A DNA stretch of 64,000 nucleotides, from assembly GCF_037392515.1 (NCBI RefSeq), contig NC_090281.1, positions 52,740,753-52,804,752 on the forward strand. Direction: 5' to 3'. Positions 20,029 through 32,000 of the stretch are shown here, in pieces. The DNA comes from Haliotis asinina. Lineage: Eukaryota > Mollusca > Gastropoda > Lepetellida > Haliotidae. The stretch's first letter is position 1, and each line of letters begins with the position of its first letter. The notes beneath the pieces are model-generated. The model was given only the letters and a program-made list of their open reading frames with translations, searched no databases and was not told the origin of the DNA. Both the position numbers and the translations under genes were made by a program.

Positions 20029-23000
20029 GTACTGAACAGTTCCCCATACAAACTTGAAAGTACCATAGGACTTAAAGATACACCACGGTTGGGTGGTTGT
20101 TTGTTTGTTTAACACCATGCCAAGTAGTATCACTGCTATATGGTGACTGTCTGTTAATAATCTAGTCTTGGCCAGACAATCCAGTGATCAACATCATTAG
20201 CATCAATTTATACAACTGGGATATGATGACAAGTGTCAACCATATCCGCAAGCCTGAAGGGCACAAAATGTTGTTAGTTTCATATGCATAAATTTTGCTG
20301 TCAGGAAAATTCCATGTTATATTAAAGTGGCCACAAAATATAGCTGTTGATGACATGGGCAAGGATGACACGATGCCAAGGCATCAGTTTGTGCATTGTA
20401 ACATGGACACAGTTGCTTGCCTGTAGTATTGTCAAAATTAAAATCATATTCTTGTTAAAGCGCCTGCTGTCCTGTAACATTACCAACATATTGTTGGAGC
20501 ATCTTTAGTCCTGGGGTGTTATTGCTATATTATTACATGAAGTGCCTACATACCTGGGTTGTTACTGCTATGTTATTACACAGAGTGCCTACAGACATGG
20601 GGTGTTATTGCTATGTTATTACACACAGTGCCTACGGACAGGATGTTGCTGCTGTATTATTTCAAACAGTGGCCTACAGAGCTGGGATGCTCCTGCTATA
20701 TTATTACACAGAGAACGAATTGTATTTTTTTTCTAAGATGATGTATTTAATAATTTCTAAGCCTAATTTCTATTAATCTATGGCAGAAAACAAACGACGG
20801 TGTCTGTGACCTGAATTAAGAATCCTCGCACAGGGCTAACTGATGCGCTGTTCTTTTGACGTGTCAGCCCCCTACGTTAAGACAAACGTTACTAGAAAAA
20901 CAAATGATGAACAGTTTGGTGAAAGTTTATGTTCAGGTTAAATATCTTCTCTAGATCATTTTAATTTCATCTGTGATTCTCTTAAACCATACAAGGCAAA
21001 ATGACCGTCTCATTTCTACTACCAACGAAAGTTTAGATCAGTACATTTAGCTGAAGCTGACTAGTCATGCAACATTCCACGATTGCATTGTGGGAATGTA
21101 AACATTGCAAACATGAACGTGTCTCTGTAAAGTTTTGAGTTGAACTATGAGGCATTTTATCCTTCTGAAAACATAAACATAATGTTTCCACTGGTGATGT
21201 TAGCTGTGTGATGCAGCTGCAAACCGAAAAACGGGCATCAGTTTACTGTGGGAGTCTGTACGAGGGGATGGCAACTGACATCCATTGTGACGTTGGTTAC
21301 ATTGTGACGTAATGCAAAAAAGTTCGATTACGAGGGGGCAGACTGAAATGGCGCAGCGACGTCAACACATTGTGATGTAATGCAAAAAGTGTACATTATG
21401 GTGCGATAAAGTATTGTCGGTGCCTTTGATCTTTCACCGAAGCATCTTAGAAATTACTACAGAGTGCCTACAGACTTGGGGTGTTATTGCTATATTATTA
21501 CACAGAGTGCCTGCAAATCTGGGATGCTCCTGCTATATTATTAGACAGTGTGCCTACAGACCTGGGATGTTACTGCTGTATTACTACACAGAGTGCCTAC
21601 AGAGCTGGTATGTTACTGCTATGTGACTACACAGAGCGCCTACACAGAGTGCCGTGGGGTGTTATTGCTATATTGTTACACAGAGTGCCTACAGACATGA
21701 GGTGTTACTGCTATATTATTACACAGAGTGCCTACAGAGATAGGATGCTCCTGCTGCATCATTACACAGAGTGCCTACAGACTTGGGATGTTACTGCTAT
21801 GTTACTACACAGAGTGCCCTCAGACGTGGGGTGTTACTGCTATATTATTACACAGAGTGCCTGCAGACCTGGGGTGTTATTGCTATATTGTTACACAGAG
21901 TGCCTACAGACATGAGGTGTTACTGCTAAATTATTTCACACAGTGCCTACAGAGCTGGGATGCTCCTGCTACATAATTACACAGAGTGCCTACAGACATG
22001 AGGTGTTGGTGCTATATTATTACACAGAGTGCCTACAGAGTTGGAATGCTCCTGCTACATTATTACTCAGTGCGCCTGCAGGCCTGTGGTGCTATTGCTA
22101 TATTATTACACACAGTGTCTACAGACTTTGGGTGCTACTGCTATGTTATTACACGGAAGGGCCTACAGAGCTGGGATGCTCCTGCTGTATTATTACACAA
22201 AGAGCCTGCGGACCTTGCGTGTTACTGCTATATTATTACTCACAGTGCCTACAGACCTGGCGTGCTACTGCTGTATTATTACACAGAGTGCCTGCAGGCC
22301 TGAGGTGTTATTGCTATATTATTACACACTGTGCCTGCAAATCTGGGATGCTCCTGCTATATTATTAGACAGAGTGCCTACAAACTTGGGGTGTTAATGC
22401 TATATTACTACACAGAGTGCCTACAGACTTTGGGTGTTGCTGCTATATTATTACACAGAGTGCCTACAGAGCTGGGATGTTACTGCCATATTACTACACA
22501 GAGTGCCTACAGAGCTGGGATGTTGTTGCTATGTTACTACACTGAGTGCCTACAGATATGGGATGTTACTGAAATATTATTACACATTATTGCTCTATCA
22601 TTACACAGAGTGCCTTTGCTATATCATTACACAGAGTGCCTGCAGTCCTGGCAAGCGGAAGATAGGTCAGCAGTATGGCTGCAGGTGCCTCTCACACACA
22701 GTCGACTGATTGCTGCTGCAGTAGAACACGGCTTCACATTTCACCATGCAGAGGGGGACAAGGCCATGCTGAAACTGTGGCTCCACCCATCCCAGTCTGA
22801 CAGAACACCTCGGTTTGCTACCCACCAAATTGGAGCTTCAGGTATCTCCAATAGTACACAGGGATATTCCAAAGGTTGCAGTATTCCAGAAGACCTCATT
22901 TTCTCTGTGTGCGTGTGCGTGTGCGTGTGCGCGTGCGCGTGCGCGTGCGCGTGCGTGTGCGCACGCCTTTTAGGAATATTGCACCAATATCACTGCTGGG

Positions 23001-26000
23001 GACACCAGAAAAGGTTTTGTATAATTTTTCATAATTTCTGGTGACCAGAGTGAAAAAAGACCATGCTTTTCACTCCATATGTAAGAATGGTTTTCACATA
23101 AAATGTTTTTTGAGTTAGTAGACTTGTAAAAGTTTCAAAAGAAGTACTGTTAAAAGTTTACTTGTTTTATCTATTTTAATCAGGTCTCAACCTCTTATGT
23201 AGATATGTGAGTAAAATGGAGAACTTTATATGTTTTTCAAATGGGTTTCTTAGAAATATCATATATCATGTGTGTTAACTCTTTACTTCAGGGTTTGTTG
23301 TCAGAGAAGATCTTGAACAGGTGCTAGTCATAAAAGACAAAAACAGCAAAGTAAGTAATAAAAGTTAATATATAAAGAAAAATATTGCACTGCTAGTGAT
23401 ATATTGTGCTCAAAGTATTGCACATGCTAAATCAGTGCTCATGAAATGACTTGAGCAAAGACTTTAACATCAAGGGGAGTCAAATCTTAGGACACTTATG
23501 TTCATGGTAATGCTAAAAGGGGCTTGAGTCATTGTCAGTTTTTGTTGCTGCCAATTATTGTTTAATAACAATTAATTAAGAGTATAATTTTCCTTTTCTG
23601 AATGATTAATGCAAAAGTAGTTTGATTTGATGTATTAAGTAGACTAATTGATAAATCAAAAATCAGTATATTACTATTTCTTGTTTGGTGCAAGATGTTT
23701 AGGCAATAACAGTTCTGTTACACCATTTACTGATATTTGTCAAACAAACAGTTTATGTGGAGCTCGGTAGGTGATAACTCTAATGGGAAAATAGTTCTTT
23801 AGGCTGGTTGCCTTTGTTTGACTTCTTGCTACTGTTGAATGTGGACTGGTGTCAAACTTTTACAGTAACATGTTCTCAGAAAGCTTGTAGTAGCCAGCGC
23901 AACTACTACTTACATGCTGGTTTTATCCATTTAATTTAATCAATCATAGATGAAGTGTTCAGGCAATCAAAGCAAGTTTTCTTTGTCATTGTGGCTTGTT
24001 GTCTAAAACCTAAAACTGAAAAATAAACATGCTGAAATGTGTCATCATAGTTTTTTTTTTCCATTTTGAAACTTTTATGTTAAATTGTACTTAGTTCAAG
24101 TGAAGTGGTAAGTCAAGTTAATTTTATTTGAGACAGGAAGAACAGTCTTTAACTGTTAACTCAAATCTTATGTGTTTGAAAGTGGCATTCAGAAGTTATA
24201 CATCTAATACAGAGACAGTGGGAATGTTCACACAGGTAATACCAGTAGTTAATAAATCTTGACTAAGACGGGCACTAGATTATATATAGATTATGGTTTG
24301 TTGTGCAAGGTGATGACTAGGATTGATTGGTTAGACGGCGTGACTGATACTTTTTGATGCATTGTATTCCAATCATATGCATTGATGCTCATTGCATCTA
24401 TCACTGGATTGTCAGGCCTTGACATGGTAAGTGTGACCACAATATACAGACTGCCACCACATAGCTGGAAATATATAAACAACATTCAAAGTCCTACTGA
24501 AAACGTTGATTTGCTGGTTTGCGGTCTATGGTTGCACTCAGCAATATTCCAGTTATACAGTGGTGGTCTGTAATTAACCAAATGTGGACCAGACATTCCA
24601 GTGAGTAACATCATGAGCACTGATCTATGTCATTAGGACACAAAGACATGTGCAACCATGTCAGCAAGCCTGGCCACCCAATCCCATTTGTTGCCTCTTA
24701 CAACAAGCATTGGTGACTAAAGACCTGTTCTAACTAAGATCTTTGTGTGGAAAACAGCAAGGATCTAGGATAAGGTCAAAATGAGTGAAGCTCCAGTAAA
24801 ATAAGTCTAATGCCTGTTTTTCCTTGTGATTTTCTGACCCTGTTGCTCTTTTCAGTTCAATTTGTGGAAATTCCCTGGCGGGTTGTCAGATCTAGGAGAG
24901 GATATAGGTAGGTACATTATTCACTCTAGGGTGAGGTTATAGGGAGGTACATATTCACTCTACTGTGAGGATATAGGTAGGTACATATTCACTCTAGGGT
25001 GAGGATATAGGTGGGTACATTATTCGCTCTAGGGTGAGGATATAGGTGGGTACATTATTGACTTGAGGGGGAGGATATCAGTAAGTACATTATTCACTCT
25101 AGGATGAGGATATAGGTAGGTACATTATTCACTCTAGGGTGAGGTTATAGGGAGGTACATATTCACTCTACTGTGAGGATATAGGTAGGTACATATTCAC
25201 TCTAGGGTGAGGATATAGGTGGGTACATTATTTGCTCTAGGGTGAGGATATAGGTGGGGAGGATATCAGTAAGTACATTATTCACTCTAGGATGAGGATA
25301 TAGGTAGGTACATTATTCACTCTAGGGTGAGGTTATAGGGAGGTACATATTCACTCTACTGTGAGGATATAGGTAGGTACATATTCACTCTAGGGTGAGG
25401 ATATAGGTGGGTACATTATTCACTCTAGTGGGGAAATTGGTAGGCACATTCTTGACTTGAGGGGGAGGATATCAGTAATTACATTATCCACTTTAGAGGA
25501 GGAAACAGATATGTACATCATTTACTCTAGGGGAGAATACATTCAGGTACAATATTCACCCTAGGGGAGGATATAGGTACGTACAGCATTTAGTCTAGGG
25601 TGAGGATATAGGTAGGTACATTATTCACTCTAGGGGAGTATATAGGAAAGTACATTATTCACTCTAGGGGAGTATATAGGAAAGTACATTATTCACTCTA
25701 GGGGAGGAACTGTGTAGGAGAAACCACGACTACAAGGGTTTCCGACTCTCAGGGTTCACAATCTCTTGTAAACCTTAGTGGGAGTCTTTATCTGCGGAAT
25801 GCATATGCTCTGCACACGCTACCCTTGAGAGAGAATGGGTTGCCGGTTTGAAACCAGGTATATTGGAACTTTCTGATAATGTGATATTTTACTAACAGTG
25901 ATAGCAAGACAAAGTTATTTCAAAACCTAGACTTAGAAATTGTCAGTGCAAAGTCACATTTCAGGGATTTCAATACACTTCCCATGGATTTACAATTCAC

Positions 26001-29000
26001 ATCCCGGAGATTTACAATACACAGCCCAGGGATTTACAAAACACAGCCCGGGGATTTACAATACACATCTCTGATTATTTGGTGTAACCATGTGATACAA
26101 TCTTGAAACGACTGTCTGAGACGACTGTTATACATGGTCCAGGCTGACAAAGGCAGGTGCATTATTCACTCTGGGGAGTGTGAATTCACTGTGTACACAT
26201 TTACTTGACTGACTTTCACTGCTTAATTTAAGTAAGCTATCTTATACACTGAATTGTGTGCACACTCAATTTAAACATTATTAAACATTTTTATAGCAGT
26301 TTTAAGTTTGTCAGAATATATTCCACTCATTTTAAAAATCAAGTTGAGAGGCATTTTGTTTACATATAGTCAGTAGTGATATTCCAAATAAAATAAAAAG
26401 GTATTTTTTCCATATAACATGGTTGTATGGTAAACATGTGTGTATCCTTATCCCTTGGAGTGTATGGTCTCATGTACCCCTCATTGTAGCAGTGTGATCA
26501 TGTGCCTGCCGGCTTGGTTAACACTGCTACAAAGAGGAGTACATCAAAATGTGTTACCCTTGAGGAAAGCATACAACTTATTATTAAAACTTTTTTTATG
26601 AATTAGCCAAGTCTCAAAATGTGAAATGTGACAAAGAAGAAAATGCTAACTGTATATATTCGGCCCACAGAACATAAGCAAAATGTTACAAAACTTATTT
26701 ACAATTTGCTGTCAATATGAGTTAATTATTTGATATAACTATGATTAAAACCATTCTTGTTTTCATCTCTAACATTTCAGAGTACAGTGAATTACCCAAC
26801 ACACACTCGAATTATGACAAATGTGTACCATCCAACACTCACACTCCTCCGTCACTGACTCAAATGCACAGTTTTGGGAAACTTTGAAAATTAAAATCAA
26901 ACATAATATTTTATATAAATCACTAAACTTTCAGTGTTAGAAACAGTAATCCTTACATTCTTTATTTCATGCCATTCAATTTTGATTAGTGATGCTGGTC
27001 TATGAAGCATGCATAAAATCTGCAAAATTTGCCATGGTCTTGTTCAGCCTCACTGACGTTTGTGGTGTTGTGCCAGTATATCAAGGGTTTACTGTCAGTG
27101 TTCTCAAATGAGTCTGGAGATAAAAGACCCCAAAAAGATGTTACAATAAAAATACTGTTATTTATGTGAAAGAATCTCATGTTAGAGGCAGGAGCACATA
27201 GCTCATCTGCGCAGTCATGCTACAAACATATGTCTGAAAACAACATATATAATTTTCATTGAGATGGATCATGTTTTAATGAATTTTAAAAAGGATAAAT
27301 ATTTCTACAAATATTTGCAAATTTTATAGAGATGGTGGAGTAGCTTAGGGCTTGAAACATTTGTTTGTCACACTGAAGACCCAGGTTCGATTCCTGACAT
27401 GCGTACAATGTGTGAAAATCTGATGTTCTCTGCCATGATATTGATGGAATATTGCTGTAAGCAGAGTGAAACCCAACTCACTCACTCAATACAACTTTCT
27501 TAATACTCAGTCAGTAATTCATGCTTATGCTTCAAAAATGAGTGTTAATGCAGAAAATGCAGAATGTGAAGCAGAAATTCACTTGACACTGTAGTTGTTA
27601 ACGTTATGTAGGGTGGTCAAGAAGTTGTCAAAGAAGGGTTCCATGTTTAATTTTGCTGGTGGTTTGCAAATCCACCACACTGAAAAGTAGAAAAAGAAAA
27701 CCAAAAAAACAAAATAAAATACCATTCTTGGCAATGTTAAATTGAGATAAAGAATGAGATAATGTTAAATATCATTGTAAATGGTTTCTTTGAAAGAGGA
27801 TTCACTGCTAAAAACAAATACATAGTGCTTGAAATAATACCGATCCAAATGAGCCATGTCCTTATCTATTCTTGTAGTCTGATAGAAGTAAAAATTGTGA
27901 CATCCATGTGCCTTCTGAGTGCACTTACAGTGTTCACGAATAGTGTCTGACCCTCTGACAAATCTGGCAGATTTGCCAACGGTCAGACAAAAGTCCCCAA
28001 CCTGCTGGCCCCAGTGTCTGACTGAATATGTCACAATAACTTTTGTCTGAAGTTGTTATTTGTGGCATGTAATACTTGTTCACTGTTTCTAAATTTATGT
28101 TTATAATGTTTGTCATTATATAATGTTAATAATTTCAAAACCAATAATGAGAAATGTGAAATCTGAAGTGTGTGTTTAATTTTATCCTGTGGGTCCTGTG
28201 AATTTTCACTGGGTCAGACAGACATCTGAAAGGATCCAATGTCCTGTGACTGTGAAACACCATTCGTTAACACTGCACTTAAGTGGCATAGATTTAGGAA
28301 ACTGATAACGATGATTTGCTAAACTCTTATTTCAAGCACTGATATGCTCAAATGGAGACAAAATGTACATTGTAAAGGTATACATGTAACTGAAATTTGT
28401 AAACAAATCCCCATATCAAAATTTCAGAATGTTTAGGATTGACTGGCTCAGTAATTGTCTTGTTGCGAATGTAACCTGTAATCCACTGCCATTGTGTGTG
28501 ACCTGTACAATAAAAATCAGGACAATATTCACAGAACCTTTTGAATTTCTTCATTTCATTCATTCACTCTTTGTCCTCACAAATGGACTCCCTCCATTGA
28601 GCCATGTTTCTATTAATCACACAGCACCTAAATGCCATTGTCATATGCCCTATAAAAATACCACAGCATTTGAAAAGAATTCAATGACTCCATCTTCACC
28701 CATAGCAGAAACACTGTTACTTTGTCCATTCTTCATTGACAGCGTAAGTCCCCAAATCCCTGTCTACTGCTTCAACTATTATTTAATGATGATAAATAGT
28801 TCCTAATCAAACCTCTTTGTGACTTCAAAGGTGTGAGTAGAACTCCACAGCTCAGCCTAGCCACTCAGACATTTCAAGTAGAGAATTAGTATAGATAATT
28901 TCCAATCTACAATAGACGCATGTAAGACAGGGAACTCTCCTCTTTGATGTACAAAGCGTTGAAGGCATTTTGGGTACCACAAGGACCAGGTCAATGTTGG

Positions 29001-32000
29001 GGTAACATAGTCCTTGTTTTGACGTACGTGTTCGTCTCAAGTCTTGTTAGTTGCGGGTGTATCGGAAGATAATTCGTACCTCTTAAACAGGATAGAGGGA
29101 GATAATCATCCACTTAAACTAAGCTTTTGTTTCAACCAGTGAGTGAAGGAAAGTTATGTATTGGCTGTCTTGCATTATTCACAATTGACATTCAAGCAAA
29201 AATCAATTCTTTTTGTCCTTAGAGGGACATTTTTTGTGATGTTTATGACAGCTGTTAGCTTACAGATTTGAGTTTTGGTTTGTTTTTTTCGTAAGATCTA
29301 CATTTCTAGAATGTAATGTGGTACATATGTCCCTGAACTGAGATGACCTGCAAATGTATATAACATGCTGTGATATAGCCAGTATGCCTTTTTCTCTAAT
29401 TTTTTCTGCTTACTTTTTCAAGGAACTTACAGATCAGGTGCTTATTAGGGTTGTAGGAAAAAAGTCCTCGGTACAAAAATCCTTTTGTGATAATAAGTGA
29501 TTTAGTTATATCTATTTGACAAACTTGATTTTAAATGCCTGGTGCTTGTTAGGGACATGGCACTTATTGCACTTACTGGATGTACCATAATGAACTGTTA
29601 GTGAGCATTACATACAAGTACCCAGTGCTTATTTCTTAAACAGCTGCTTTGCCCCAATACTTATTTGAGACCCTCGCTTATCAGAGGAAATATGGTACTG
29701 CTGAATACAGCATTAAACAAACCTCACTTACTCACTCATCTCTTCATACAGGCAAAAGATTAACTTGACAATTGCTATAAGACTCTGGACACACAACAGT
29801 TTGTAATGAATACCAAACCACACCAGCAGATATTATAATGGTTAATGAATTGTTAAATAGATCCAAATAAACATGTGCACACTTAATTAAACAAAAGTGT
29901 GTTCAGTGCTTTCAAAAAAGTGCACCTTGCTGCTCAATATATGATTATCTGCTGGCACGATCATCTGTCTGAGAATGGTAATGACAAATCATCTCAGTTA
30001 ACAAATATTGCTTATCCAACATTTTTGTGTTTAAAAGTGAAATATGCAATGACAGTTTATCTTTTCTGATGATATCCAACTAAATATCAGACATCCTTAC
30101 CAGGGTTTAACATATTCTGTTAAATAAACTACACATTGAATTGTTTGGATAAGGCTAATACAGGCAGTTTTTCTGTAAGGCAAAAGAGATTTACATTCTT
30201 TTTGAAAGATAAGCTTTGCAGTAGATATGAAGCTGTTTTTTATGCTTATGGCTTCGTCATAATATGCTCAGTTAAGTGAGGTAGAACATTTCTCAGCGTA
30301 TACAAGATCTCAATGATTGGCAGACAGCAGTAAAGCATACTGCACACCTTGTAGAAGTGCAGGGTATGAATGTCTGTTTCACTAAGTGGCAGCTGACTAC
30401 ACAAGTGGCAGGTCAGGATTAGAAACTTATGTTAATTGTATACATGCTTGACAGATTTGTCTGTACTGTGAATGGAGATCCATTAATGAGGAACTATTTG
30501 AAATGTTATGTTTGTAACAGGGAAAAAATGAATGAACATGCTACTTTTGTCACCTAACTCCATATAGATAGACTATTTATCTTAATCTATCATGCTGTCA
30601 CCCTTAATTTGCTCCACCCATTAATTTAAAAAATGATCTGTTTAGCAATGAAATTGTTTCATGTCTGTGATAAACTAGTAACAGATGTTACATGTCTTGA
30701 ACAGAAACAAGACTAATTATTCAGAAAACATATGTACATTTGTTAACTATATATAGTACAAGCAGTCAAAAAATGTTACAGGGAATGCAAAACATATTTA
30801 CAATAATGAAGTATATATTTACTGAGGTAAAACAGTTGTTTAACTTGTTCTGAAGTGTTTCCATTGAAGTTTTTCGTAAACATTTTTTTCATGAAAATAG
30901 TATTTAAGATTGATCGAGAATTTATAGTATCTATATAGTGAAATAGACTACTTACTTGATGTGTTTGTGCAAAATATGTAGTGAAATGTAGACAATGATT
31001 TTTGGATGCGCCTAGCATTCGAAATTAATGTTGGTCCTTTGGCCCAAAGCCAACTGAAAACCACGTGGACCCAGACGTTTTGTTTTTGCTCAGCGTTTGC
31101 AGCTTTTCAGGGTAAGGGCAAACACTGAATGCACAAGTTAAATGTTCACCTCATTCAGCACTGACAGTCTGTCTTACAGTCCCTAAGCACATTATTGTCC
31201 CTATTGCCTATCCCTCCCTGCAGTGCTGAAGCTCTAAAAGACGCAAGTCTGGATTTCTTGAGTTCTGAATCTCACATCTGACAGGGGCTCCTTTTCAGTG
31301 TAAATGGGTTTATTTGTTACTATCAAATTTACTAATATTCATAGATGAAGCATTAGTCTGAACCACTGAGAATTTATGCATCCCCTTTCACAGAAAAGTG
31401 ACCAACTGAGTGAATGATAGCAATGGTCACTTGATCAAAGTGACAAGATATATACAATAAACAAGCCAGCTCCATGATAAGACTAATACAGCGAGATTTA
31501 TGGAAAGATGATTCCTTCATAATAAAGATACTGTGCTAACAATATGATTGCATTAGTTAGAAAGCCGGCTTTGTGTGGTTGAAACTTTCTCCAGTATTGT
31601 AGTCATAGGAGTTAAGTGTGACATTTGTGATAATAACCCAATTTGAAGGAGGCCATGTCGAAGCTAAGATCCTCAGACTTTTCAGTTGAAGGATGATCTT
31701 CTGGCCAGACAGATAAAGTGCGACTGTATTGGAAATAAACAATGTAATCTTCAAGGCCTGTCTGTTGTGGGAAGACTAAAGACTGTAATATATGTCTGTA
31801 CATTTCACACGTTTCTGATCCAGTGTCATTCCCAAGCTTTATGAAACATGTCTATCTCAATTACACTCTTCTAAGTGCCTGTTTCCATGTACTCTAAGAT
31901 ACCCACAGTGACAATTTGACATGTAATTGCCATTCTAGATTGAATGTGTGCATACCTACCTTTGTACTTACTTGATACAAACCAACATCAAAGGAATATA

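Noticed and set aside
22640..22645. Alternative exon-2 acceptor at CTGCAG
   Set aside because: It would break the phase set by exon 1 (one leftover base), whereas the AG at 22633-22634 restores it.
21481..22709. Overlapping open frames in all three plus frames, up to 144 residues
   Set aside because: They are translations of a 43-bp repeat without stop codons; only the part from 22635 onward is NUDT6.
28429..28806. 125-codon frame in NUDT6 intron 4
   Set aside because: No coding features; composition like the surrounding intron.
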